Shown piece after piece: positions 40,997 through 51,527 of a stretch of DNA of 64,000 nt (position 1 is its first letter; every line of letters starts with the position of its first letter). The translations under genes were made by a program, and so were the position numbers. The notes under the pieces are model-generated. The model saw only the letters and a list, made by a program, of their open reading frames with translations, searched no databases and was not told the origin of the DNA. Source of the stretch: Apodospora peruviana (taxonomy: Eukaryota; Ascomycota; Sordariomycetes; Sordariales; Lasiosphaeriaceae); assembly GCA_033439685.1 (NCBI GenBank), contig JAUEDM010000004.1:1488001-1552000 (forward strand), given 5' to 3'.

Positions 40997-43584
40997 ATGT
41001 CAGCCCCCAAGAACGAACGCGTCTTTGAGCACAATGCATCCATTGTGCTCGTCGGCTGTCGTGGCGCCGGGAAGCGCACCCTCGGGTTTATCGGTGCCCT
41101 GCACCTAGGTCGCCGCCTAGTCACCGAGGACCACTATTTCGAGAAAGTTACCGGCCTGTCACGGGGCGAGTACCTCTCACGCAACGGCAAAGAGCGCTTT
41201 GCACGCCAGAATAGCGACGTCTTCAAGCGCATGCTCGACAGCAACAGGCACGGATGCGTCATTGAGTGCGGCATGGGTAGTCTCGCCGACGAGGCCCTTT
41301 TTTTTCTCCGCGCATACTCCCTGAGGAATCCCGTGGTATACGTGCACCGGGAGAAGGAGCAGATATTACTGCTCCTCGACGCTGTCGACGCGGAACAGCT
41401 CCTGAGGGCCGACGAAAAGCACAAGACCTGCTCCAACTTCGAGTATTACAATCTCTACGATGATTCAAACCCCGGAAAACTGCCAAATTCAGGCCCAGGC
41501 ACCCCAATGGATGGCCGCCAGGGCGGCGCCTCCAAGCTTCTCAACGTCCGGGAAGACTTTACCACATTTCTCGACCTCATCACCGGTCGGGGCGCCACCC
41601 GCGCTTGGCTCGAGAGCCCCTTTTCAGTCAAGGCGATTCCTCCAGAGTATCGATCCCAGTCGTATGCCCTTCGGTTGCGTCTCTCGTACCTTTTAGAGAT
41701 GGATCTGGAGTGGGAAGACTTCGAAGCGAGAGGAGACTGCATAGAACTGATCATTGACCGCTGGCCAGACGACATGTTGAATATTGTGGCAAGACAAGTC
41801 GCGCTAATAAGGAGGAAATTAGGACTTCCCATCATCTTTCATGCTGAAGAGACTCCCCGTGGAGAGCGAAGGAGATCGCCCGAAGAAAAAGATGCTATGG
41901 ATTATGAGCTCCTGGAATTAGGTCTCCGCCTCGGCGTAGAATACATCAGTTTAGACCTGCAGCGGGATGAGAAGTTAGTGAACCGTGTGCTTGCGCACAG
42001 GGGAAGGTCGAGGGTTATCGGCAACTTCTGGTACCCAAGCATGGGTGCCTTGCCGTGGCTCGACGACAGGCAGATCGGCAACTACAAGAGGGCCAAGGCG
42101 CTCGGCTGCGACGTAGTGCGGATCGTGCGGTTTTGCGCTGGCGACAGTGATCCTGACGTTCTCGAGCACTTCAAGAGGAAGGTGGACGAGGCGGTGCCTG
42201 ACCCAAAACCACCACTCGTGGCCTACGACTTTTCGGTGCTGGGTGTCCGGACGCCATTCCAGACCAACATCCTGGGCCCGGTGAAACACCCAGACGTGCA
42301 TAACGGCAGGGACCCTCTGACCACCATCTGCGCCGCCAACAACGCCATCGATATGCTCTTTCGCCAGTTCCTCCTCGAACCTCTCCAGTTCTACGTTCTC
42401 GGCTCCAACGTCTCCTACTCGCTGTCGCCCGCCATGCAGACGGCCGCGTACGAGTTCTCGGGGATGCCACACAGCTTCCGGGCCGTCACCTGCTCGACGC
42501 AGAACGGCCTGAACCAGATCTGCCTCAGCGACACGTTCGGCGGGGCCTGTCTCACGGCGCCTTTCAAGGTGGCCATCATGCCCCATCTCAAGGTCAAGAG
42601 CCACCACGCGACCGCCATCGGCGCCGTTAACGTGCTGCTGCCCCTGCGCGGGCAGAATGGCACCATCCTCGACCACGCCAACTCCCGGAACAAGGGAGGC
42701 CCCGCGCAGGACTTTTTCGGCGACAACACAGACTGGAGCTCGATACTGACGTGTCTGCGGCGGGCCATCAGCCCTCGCAACTTTGTTCAGCCTTCGCGAA
42801 CGACGGGACTTGTCGTCGGCGCCGGTGGAATGGCTAGAGCAGCCATATATGCGCTGATCCAGCTGGGCTGCCGCAACATATTCATCTACAACCGGACGAC
42901 CCAGAATGCTATCGAGGTGGCTAGGCATTTCAATGAGTGGGCGGCCGCTCAGGGGATCATCACAGGCGGTAGTAGTAGCGGCGGCAACAACGGAAGCCAG
43001 GCCAGCACTACTCCCCCGCTGGGCTCAGCGCCGCTGGTGACAGAAATCTGCCGCGTCATACCGTCGCTGGCGCACCCGTGGCCGGCGGGATATCAGCTAC
43101 CGACCATGGTAATCTCATGTGTTCCAGCCACCGCCGTCGACGGGAACCCGCCGGCCGATTTCGAGATGCCGCAGGACTGGCTAAGGAGCCCCACTGGGGG
43201 TGTTGTGGTTGAGGTGAGAATTTTCACCCCGTTTTTTTTTCGTTTCAATTATCGAGTTCTTCCGTACCGGTTGATATGGAAGGGAGGTGGAAAATGGATG
43301 GTTTTGCTAACAGACAGAAAAAGCTGGCATATGAACCCCTCATCACCCCTCTAGTTGCCCAGATGCAGGCCTTCCGGAGCCACAGCAACAACGGCGAGCG
43401 CTCGCCCTCGTGGACTACGGTTGACGGGCTAGAGGTCGTCGGGGAGATGGCCATCGAGGCCTTTGAACTCATGACGGGCCGCCCGGCGCCCAAGCGGCTG
43501 ATGAAGGAGGTAGGGCGGAAGACGTGGGAACAGCAGCAGCAGCGGGGATACATGCCTACTTCCTACTATGATCTTTTGCAGTAG
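40997..43584 (+). CDS. qutR: quinate pathway repressor (QutR/QA-1S type)
   Basis: Two exons, 40997-43213 and 43318-43584 (phase-0 intron, GTGAGA donor, GACAG acceptor), 827 aa. The product is three domains homologous to the last three of the AROM protein. (1) Shikimate-kinase-like, about 10-175, with altered P-loop VGCRGAGKRTLG. (2) Type I dehydroquinase-like, about 180-450; where the enzyme has its Schiff-base lysine this protein reads VVRIVRFC, so the lysine is replaced by Arg. (3) Shikimate-dehydrogenase-like, about 460-825, with YVLGSNVSYSLSPAMQTAAY, the dinucleotide loop VVGAGGMARAAIYAL and the C-terminal KKLAYEPLITPLV. Known: QutR (Aspergillus) and QA-1S (Neurospora) bind the activator QutA/QA-1F and keep quinate catabolism off; the domains are regulatory, not enzymatic. 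No other quinate gene lies in the window. I start at the first ATG; it is ~90 aa shorter than the model repressors. Confidence 0.93.
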
Positions 43585-45431
43585 AGCGCGTTTGGATGGA
43601 TGGATGGATGGAGTTGTGATTGGAAATAATGTGTGCCTTTCGGCCCTGTGGGTGACTTTTTTCTGTGTTGCTTTCTTTTCCTCGCGGGGACAAAAGATGA
43701 TACCTAACTATCCTGAATACGAAATCATGATTAGTCAGTTAGCTTTATATACCATTTCTTCTATGTAGTAACTGCTTGATTTTTTGGAGGTTAATTTTTC
43801 CAGTGATCGATACGAACACACTTTAGGTATTCGAAGTTCATCTAAGCGAGACCTCCGAAGACCAAAGAAGATGGCGTTGGGAGTAATACATATATATACA
43901 TGAATACCTAGGTGTCTATGCCGAGAGATCACAGGCACCGGTTACGTGAAGAGGAAGAAAGAAAGCAGAATAAAAGATTTGTTTAGAATATGATTAAAAA
44001 AGTAAAGTGTTTTCATCCTGAGATGAGGACAACGTAGTTGTGACAAGAGTGGGATTCGAACCCACGCCCTTTCGGACTGCGAAACTCAGAGTTTATCCTG
44101 AACACAGCGCCTTAGACCGCTCGGCCATCTTGCCTTCTTTGATTTGATGGGAACGATCTGTTGTTGTGGATATCATGAAACTATGTCGCGAGTGGAGTCG
44201 TGGTGGTGGGATTTCTAATACCGGGCGGTAAGTCGTTTTGGCTGTGGAGAATGAAAAGTGGAAAAAGAGTTTGATATCTTCGTAGGTTGATGTGGATTCG
44301 TCTAAGGGGGATGTTTGTATAACTTCTGGGAAAAGATTATACTAGGATACTGTATAATGAGAACAGAAGTACCTAGTTATACGGGGAAGAGGAACAGTCT
44401 TACAAGACCTGATTGAACCTATGAAATCACGCGATTTGAATGTATTAGATATACAGGTGATGATTGTTAAGTTTCAAGTAGAAGGACATACAATGTGTGC
44501 TCGTATCCTATAAATCAACCCCCTTTCCATGGTTGTTATGTCCGATCACCCAAGGTAAACACTTAAGCTTATGATGCACCATGATCACCGTCATGAATTA
44601 CCTAACACCTTGTTGCGTTAAAAGATTATTTCACAACCTGTCGACACCTTTACCTCAGCCAACTGAATGTTGACCTGTATTTTAAACCATAACCCTACAG
44701 GTATACGAAGGGGAAGTTGTACAGCATGACTTCACTTGTGAGATCCAAGTAAGGAATACATTCGCACATATAAATACTACCTACGTGAGTAGGTAGGTAC
44801 CTGGTAGAGACCTTATGCATGGCTCCCTCGATTGATATACATAAAGATATGTACCTGACCATGAAAATTATCTTCAGGTATTATATCAGTGTCTTCATGC
44901 CTAGATCAACTGAATGCAGCCGATGAGCAAGCCGAGTACCGTTGCTAACAACATCAATTCCCAGTCCAAAGCTGGGATTCTGTGTGTGAGAGGGACAGTG
45001 TGGTTTACCACCATGTATGCGGGTGTGCCCGGTATCCTACGTCAACCAGTCCGTCCCTCCAATCGCCATATTCCTGATGCGAAATTAAAGATATAGACAT
45101 CCAACCAATAGTGACGAACGAAAGCCCGCAGGTAAGGAAGTAGGGACAGGAGAAGAGACAGGCGGAAAATGCGAACCTGTCTCGTATGTACAATCCAACC
45201 CCGAACTGCCCTGAATATAATGGAAAAGGCACCGACATCTCGCACCCAAGATAGGAAACCAGACCCTCTCCACCTGAAACATGCTGATGCAAAGCCCGAA
45301 CCCATAATGGGTATGTGTAAGAACGCCGACGTCGCCTAAGGTCAAAAGACAACCTGTCCCATGATATTCAGGGACAAGGGAAAATAAGAAAATCGCTATC
45401 AAAAAGCCATCGACCAGTTGGGTCGTTAGAG
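43585..45431. other. intergenic, containing one tRNA gene
   Basis: Apart from the tRNA at 44041-44134 no gene is seen. A GGAT tetranucleotide run (about 43594-43611) follows the repressor stop codon; a CTACCTACGTGAGTAGGTAGGTACC imperfect palindrome lies at 44777-44801. The minus ORFs at 45005-45402 lack motifs and are probably 3' untranslated sequence of the next gene. Confidence 0.55.
44041..44134 (-). tRNA. tRNA-Leu (anticodon CAG), with a 14-nt intron
   Basis: A class II cloverleaf can be drawn. The acceptor GGCAAGA pairs with TCTTGTC (one G-T); the discriminator is A. The D arm is GCCGAGCGGTCTAAGGC, the anticodon stem CTGTG pairs with CGCAG, a long variable arm follows, and the T arm is GTGGG-TTCGAAT-CCCAC. 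The anticodon CAG is at 44098-44100. The 14-nt intron (44083-44096) sits one base 3' of the anticodon, the canonical eukaryotic position. CCA is not encoded. Confidence 0.95.
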
Positions 45432-46073
45432 TTAAACCAGCTCGAACCCCTCGTCCTCGATAGTGCTACCCTCGGGAGCCATCAAAGTCCCGGGATCAGT
45501 ACCGTTCTTGCGGAGATGGCGACGGGCCTTGCGGCCCTTGAGCGGCTCGCCATTGGCATCGAGGATCTCGTACTCCTTCTCAACGAGGCGCTCCGTCTCG
45601 CGGCCCGTTGTCTTGACGAAGATGTCGAGCGTCAGCGGGCGACCAGGCGAATCGGTCCGGTCGAAGCTGTACAGGATGTTGTCCGAGATGCTCATGCCGC
45701 GTCCAATGGGCGACGAGGGTGATGGGAGCTCTGCGAGCGAGCGGCTTGTGGCTGCATCCTTGATCTCCGTTTGCGCGTGGATCTTGTTACGTACGCGACC
45801 AAAGGGCATGTCCCAGTTGCCACGGGCCTTGACGATGTTGTGCTCGTCCTTGGGCATTCTTGAGCATTCATCGCTCCACTTCTTCTGCGGCCGGGATTTG
45901 GCCTGCTGGGTCTCAGTGCCAGAAGTGAACTCTCCCATGAAGTTCTGACGAACGCCGGCTCCAGGCCGGGCGCCACGGGACCACTTCACCGTAGCGCTCT
46001 TTGAACGCCTCCACTCCGTGTTGGCTCGACGGAAATCACGCTCGTACTCGACGGGAGACATGTCGGATGCCAT
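45432..46073 (-). CDS. hypothetical protein, 213 aa
   Basis: Not recognised. Starts at ATG 46073 (MASDMSPVEYERDFRRANTE); the frame is open 25 codons further upstream but without ATG. The N-terminal third is basic with WRRSKSATVKWSRGARPGAG. The middle has KARGNWDMPFGRVRNKIHAQ and a Ser/Pro-rich patch. Then comes a better-ordered stretch, ISDNILYSFDRTDSPGRPLT, continuing LDIFVKTTGRETERLVEKEYE. The end is charged, with a basic KGRKARRHLRKN. No TM segment, signal peptide or catalytic motif. Single frame, no intron signal inside, and coding-like composition against a non-coding antisense make it a probable gene. Confidence 0.65.
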   Translation of the reverse strand: MASDMSPVEYERDFRRANTEWRRSKSATVKWSRGARPGAGVRQNFMGEFTSGTETQQAKSRPQKKWSDECSRMPKDEHNIVKARGNWDMPFGRVRNKIHAQTEIKDAATSRSLAELPSPSSPIGRGMSISDNILYSFDRTDSPGRPLTLDIFVKTTGRETERLVEKEYEILDANGEPLKGRKARRHLRKNGTDPGTLMAPEGSTIEDEGFELV

Positions 46074-49000
46074 GGCGACGGTGTTGTGGTCGGGTAGACG
46101 GTTGAGCTTATGTATCCGGGAGTTTTGAACTCCGGGGAGCCGGTGCAAGGTCTATTGCCTTATTTCGGAAAGCAGAAAGCTCCAAGCTGAGCTGGAAAAG
46201 AATTTAGGTAGGTTGGTTATGTGAAGTATGCTGAGGTGCTTGATATCGATGCGCAGTAAAGATAGTTGCGTCGTATCAGTTGGCGTGTGGTTTGTTCCTT
46301 AGGTCGAGGGAGTGGAGGCAAAAGAGGAGTTTCAGAGGTATGCCTTAAAAGAGATGCAAATTAGGTGCAGTTTTGGAATGATCAGAATGGTTGAGTCACT
46401 CCGGGGAGCTCCTGCTTCGGGTGCTTGGATACGGGCGGTTGCCGGAAATATTACAGGATGCGCAACAGAAAGAAAGGTGATGAGTAGTGTTTCACTGAAA
46501 GACCTCAGAGTCTATGGCCCTAGGCTGCACTTTCGTGACAAAGCCGCTCACTAACGGGCAGATTGGCCGTGTGAGTCAAAGGAGGTGATTCGGATCGAGG
46601 GACCGACGGGTATGAATAAACACGGCGCGACCGATAACGATAGGTAGCGATAAGCAATCCAATGCCGAGCTGGGGGATGGTGGAGGGGCAGCAGCTAATT
46701 CCGTAGTCCGGGTAATTAAGAGACAATGCAGAACAGACAAACAAACAAATATGATGTGAGCTGATGTTTACGATATCCTGGTGTATTGGCTTTTGAGAAA
46801 TGGCAGGAAAAAAAACCAGATCGAAGGAGAGGAAGGAAGAGGGAGACACGTTGGGAGCTGTCTCCGTTATATCAGGGGTTCACGTTCACAATCAGGGCGG
46901 GAAGGCACGAGGAGAACCCTGATGGGTGGGCTTGCAGTGGTTATCGGTCATCGATCCCCTTTGGCTGTCAGCCATCAGCCATCAGGGTGCCGTTCTATTA
47001 TCGCGTTCTTTGGGGGGGGGGTGTGAACGCCCATGCCGGATAACAATGGAAAGTTTGGGGGGTGAGCGCGTAGAGGGGGGTGTGGGGGTGTGCGCATGAC
47101 GAAGTGACGACAGTGAAAACAGTCGGTGCAGCACGGAATCCATCAAAGAAAGACAACATTGAAAGCAAAGGAGGAACAAAGAAGGACCAACAACACCAGG
47201 CATCATCATGTCCAGCCCTGCGCCAGTGCCAGGCCAGTTGCCAGGCCCGGCCAGGGTTCGTGGCGCAAGCGGGTGGCCTCCAACTCCAACTCGAATCTCT
47301 GACTCCTGCACTATTCTTGGTTCCAACTGACCTTGGGGCAGGTTTCAAAAAGGTGGCTCATCGCGGATACCTTGGCTGCCCGGCCTGAGCAGTATTGATT
47401 ATGAACCAGGGACTCAGGTTAGTTGCCAGTTGCACCCAAATAATGATGAAGTCAGCGAGACAATTACCCAAGCCATTTGCCCGGTTTCTTGTCTGCAATA
47501 CATCCTGACTTGAGCGTGTCGCTCTTGATGCTGTCTCGGATTCTGCCGAACACTGTGCCTCCATCATGGACAGGCACTGGAAATCGAAAGCGTTGCATGA
47601 GGCGGTCATCCATTGTGGTCTATGAGTCGTGCATCTGTATTGCGCTCAAGAATCCGAATGCAGAAAAGGCCATGAGGCGACAAACTCGCGCTCGATCGAG
47701 CTTCATATTGTCTGGGTACAGATCCGTTTGCAAGATGACAAACCCCCATCCACAGATGTCTCAAACTCGGGCTTTGTTATACACGTACTGTGCAAGTGAA
47801 GCTCGTGTATGTGAATATGACAGGCAGCATCCATCTGCCGTCGTTCAACTCATGGTAGCTAGCATGTGCAAGTCTTGATTGGAGATTGGAGGTCGCCCCG
47901 ACTCTGCATCGACGGGAACATGCAGTGGTCCGTGGACACCTCTATCTTGTTTGGTAGTATCGTGTCTCCGCGTCTTTGCTGCATAACATTAACCCCAGGT
48001 TCTTCCCAAACTTCCCTAGTCTTGATTACAGGCTGATTGTATTCCCAACTCCAGACCGTGAGTCTGATCTGGAGTCCGGACTGGACAGGTGACAACCGAC
48101 AGCCTCGAATCCGATCCATAGCTAAAACCACGTGCGTCAGTCTTCCTCACCCGCACTTGCTCCGCCCCGGGCCACAAATCGCTCGGGCGAAGCTTGATCC
48201 CGACAGAGCCCGAGGACTGTGTGCGATTCATTTGATCCATTCCATCATCCAGAGTCTAATGACCCGATCCAATGTGCTTGAATGCACCTGAATGTCCAAC
48301 AAGGTCTTTGCTTGGGTCTGGCCTCAGGGAAGCCGAGGTTGGTCCAGCAGGGATGGTTGCATACGTCGATAAGGCGATAAGCTCTCGTCTCAGGACGCCC
48401 AGGGGTGACTGCAACGTCATTGGTCCCCCCATCCCATCAACTCCCCTCTGAGCTCGTCTGAGCTCTTGCAGCTATATTAATCAATTTTATCGCAGCATCT
48501 CGATAAGACTCATCTCCTATCCAGTACTTAAGCGCATGCGTAATTTTTGAGGATAGGGACTTCTTCCCGGTCGCCGGTCCGAGGCGAGCGTCTTCTTCTG
48601 TCAAGTCAGTTATCAGACGCTGAAATAGGCGCTGAGCTCAAGCGTTGTTGGTGTTGGGTGCCTTCCTCAGACCTGAGGGTGAGTGAGCTAAGGAACACGG
48701 GGGCTGGTCCGGTGACACCGTTCGTCATGCCAAAGTCACAACCTGGCACCCGTCCGGACCAGACAAGCTCAAGAAGCATATTCCAAGATCATGTGCTGGC
48801 TGACTTGACGGGGGCTGCTTCCATGGTAGGCTGTCAGTTTTTGACGTCGAGGGTTACCGGTTATGTCGTGATAATAAGACAGACATTGTCCTATCACCAT
48901 CCGAGGAGTGAGGACCTATCCCAGAAACAGCCATTCGTTACTTAACTTTTACATACGTGAGACCAACAAGATTGAACGACCTCCACTCTCATCATTTCAT

Positions 49001-49684
49001 ACTGGTGCACATCATCAAATCCACCATCCCTACACCCCTAGCAGCCCACGTTTTCGGGATGCGGCAAGTGCTAGGATTTTGAGCATGTGCATGTTTGCAC
49101 GTGTACGGATTAGAGCTGGAGAATTGGGACCAAAGATTGACATGGGCGATGAGATCGCACTACGCCTCGAAATAACCCAAGCGTTCCAACCGTTGCGAAC
49201 AACCTCAAACAGTCGAAGGTAACCCATATCGCAAGTCTTATCAGTGATGTCACACATTCTCGCCCCTTATCGGCTTATCGGCTTTAGGTATCCCCGGACG
49301 GCTGGTCAACTGGTGAGACCCAAGCGTGCAGCGCTCTGACCAACAAGTCCAACCATCACGAAGTCACTTTCAATGCTCAAGAGATTATTGATCTGAAAGA
49401 CCCAAGCAAATGAGGCTCTTTTTAATTGCTTTCTGCCTTTTTATCGCATCTTAGGGATCTATTAAAACATTTATTGCCAGAGAAAAACGTTTTACCCAAT
49501 TTCAATGGCGCATATATACAATGAAGAACATCATTTAATCTTATGTACATCGGTCGCAAGTGGCCGCCAAACAATGGAAACCAAACCTCAGCGGGACATC
49601 CAATGATTTTTACCCTTGCGACAAGCAACATCAATTTACCTGACCTTTAAAAGTCAAAACAGAAACACACACATACACAAAACC
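46074..49684. other. 3.6-kb intergenic region, no supported gene
   Basis: Small ORFs on both strands (for example 46520-46849 minus, 47080-47388 plus, 48547-48945 plus) have no recognisable motifs. Local features: a GGTAGGTTGG tract near 46205, G-rich runs including ten consecutive G (47012-47021), and a short CAGCCAT tandem near 46968-46984. A non-coding transcript cannot be excluded. Confidence 0.5.
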
Positions 49685-50770
49685 ATGCCGCCGTCCGACA
49701 AGGCCGCCTATCTCGCAGCGCACTACCTCACCGTCGAAAAACCCAAGAGCAGCAGCTCCAAGAAGCGCAAGCGAAGCAAGCACGCCACAGCATCCAACAA
49801 CGAGGGCTTGATCATCACCGACGACGACGACCCGGGCTGGGGCACCACCCACAACACCGCCAACGGCGATGACAAAGATGGCGACATACCAGTGGTGACC
49901 GTCGCCGGCACCAGCGCCGAGTTCCGACGCGCCAAAAAGTCCGGCTGGAAAACCATCGGCGCGCCCATCCCCACCGACACAAAAGATGCCCGCGATAATG
50001 CCGCCGCAGCAGCAGCTGACGCCATCATCGCCTCCGCGGCAGCAGAAACCGCCGCCGCGCGTGCGGCCGACGACGACGCGCCCGTAGTCGACGGCGACGG
50101 CGACGTCCCCATGATGGCAGACGGCACGCACGCCGGGCTGCAGAGCGCCGCCGCCCTCACAGCGCAGCTGAAACGGCGACAAAAGGCCGAGCGCGAGGAG
50201 CTGGCGCGGATGAAGGCAGAGCAGGCGGCCACTACGAAAAACAAAGAGTCAGCAGACGAACCGGAAATTATTTTGCGGGACGCTACCGGACGACGAGTCG
50301 ACATCTCGATGCGGCGCGCCGAAATGCGTCGCGCAGCGCAGGAAGCCGAAAAGGCCGAGGAAGCAAAAAGAGTGGCGCTCAAAGGCGAAGTGCAGCTCGA
50401 GCAGGCGCGCCAGAGGAAAGAGGCGCTGCAGGACGCGCCGCTGATGCCGCTTGCGCGCGGGCGCGACGACGAGGAGATGAACAGGGAAATGAAGGCCGCG
50501 CAGCGGTGGAACGATCCCATGGCGCAGTTCATGGACGGGGGCGGCGATGACACGACGACGGGTAGAAAGGGTTCGAGTAGTAGTAACAAAAATAAGAGGC
50601 GACGGCCGGTATATAAAGGCCCCGCACCGCCAAACCGGTACGGAATCCGGCCGGGTTACAGGTGGGATGGTGTTGATAGGAGTAACGGGTTTGAGGCAGA
50701 GCGGTTCAAGGCGATCAACCGCAAGGAGAGGAACAAGACGCTGGATTATGCGTGGCAGATGGATGAGTGA
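49685..50770 (+). CDS. CWC26: pre-mRNA splicing factor Bud13/Cwc26 (RES complex)
   Basis: Single exon, 361 aa from the ATG at 49685; the frame is open further upstream but without ATG. N-terminal MPPSDKAAYLAAHYL is the conserved Bud13 start, followed by a Lys/Ser-rich stretch, an acidic DDDDPGWG motif and an Ala-rich helix. The central region has the family signature IILRDATGRRVDISMRRAEM and a charged coiled coil. The C-terminus has the conserved block RRPVYKGPAPPNRYGIRPGY, then RWDGVDRSNGFEAERFKAIN and a final DYAWQMDE. Known: Bud13 with Pml1 and Snu17 forms the RES complex, which binds the activated spliceosome and promotes splicing and retention of unspliced pre-mRNA. Length suits fungal orthologues (yeast 266 aa, others 300-400). 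Confidence 0.95.
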   Translation: MPPSDKAAYLAAHYLTVEKPKSSSSKKRKRSKHATASNNEGLIITDDDDPGWGTTHNTANGDDKDGDIPVVTVAGTSAEFRRAKKSGWKTIGAPIPTDTKDARDNAAAAAADAIIASAAAETAAARAADDDAPVVDGDGDVPMMADGTHAGLQSAAALTAQLKRRQKAEREELARMKAEQAATTKNKESADEPEIILRDATGRRVDISMRRAEMRRAAQEAEKAEEAKRVALKGEVQLEQARQRKEALQDAPLMPLARGRDDEEMNREMKAAQRWNDPMAQFMDGGGDDTTTGRKGSSSSNKNKRRRPVYKGPAPPNRYGIRPGYRWDGVDRSNGFEAERFKAINRKERNKTLDYAWQMDE

Positions 50771-51527
50771 ATATGGGAAAAACATGATACCTATACATGA
50801 TATTATATGCAAGACGAGACAAGGAAAGAATTAAAGAAATTCTCCCTCCTCCCAGAGTCATCCTCTGATCGATTCAACAGTCTGATCTACCACAGTAGCT
50901 ATCCAAGGGGATAGTTACATAGGTTTATATGCATGACTGTTTGGTACTTACATGCGAGCTGGGTGAGATCCGTGTTCCTTTATTTGAGGCAGGTAATACA
51001 CAAAACCAGAACCACAATACGAGCCAAAATGAAAGAGCAGGTTTACAATCTTTGCTTTGGGTTTATTAATGAGGACCAATCGTTACTTGAAACCTCTACT
51101 ACAAATAGAACAGACACATATTTGGAAGGAGTAAAAAACTCGCATTGTCTCGGGAAGCAAGATTTCAGCTCCCATCCATCTCCATATTCCTCTTGTTCAA
51201 CTCGCCACTGGATGTATGGCTTAGTTAACTTGACCATCTACACAACCTATCTCCGGAAAGAATTTACCACGCCAAGTCCGTGCCTTGCGAAGAGAGTTTC
51301 AGAAAAGCAAAGGCAAAGTCGACCAAAGTCTGTCTGTAGGTTGACAGACAGAAGTATAGAATCTCCTCCATTCCAACTTTCCTGCTCTGTTGTTCATTTG
51401 CCTGCCTTTCTCTTCTTAGGAATATGCTTTTCGGTTGATGTACAATACAAAATGCCAAATCGTTCCCAAGGAAATTATTGAGAGCATAAAAGCCCGGGTA
51501 CCTGTTTAGAGAGCAGGTTTGCCGTGT
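50771..51527. other. convergent 3' intergenic region
   Basis: 757 bp between stop codons of convergent BUD13 and TFG1. AT-rich, with only a spurious ORF at 50933-51481. Presumably both 3' untranslated regions. Confidence 0.5.

Noticed and set aside
41975..42928. 317-aa minus-strand ORF
   Set aside because: Shadow of the quinate repressor's dehydroquinase- and dehydrogenase-like domains; no motifs of its own.
38525..43584. A quinate utilisation cluster formed by the Zn2Cys6 gene and the repressor
   Set aside because: The Zn2Cys6 protein lacks the length and middle domain expected of the QutA/QA-1F activator, and no catabolic gene is adjacent; the neighbourhood alone does not support it.
49631..50812. 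Long minus-strand ORFs (183, 288 and 187 aa)
   Set aside because: Antisense to BUD13; composition is the mirror of its Ala/Lys/Asp-rich coding sequence.
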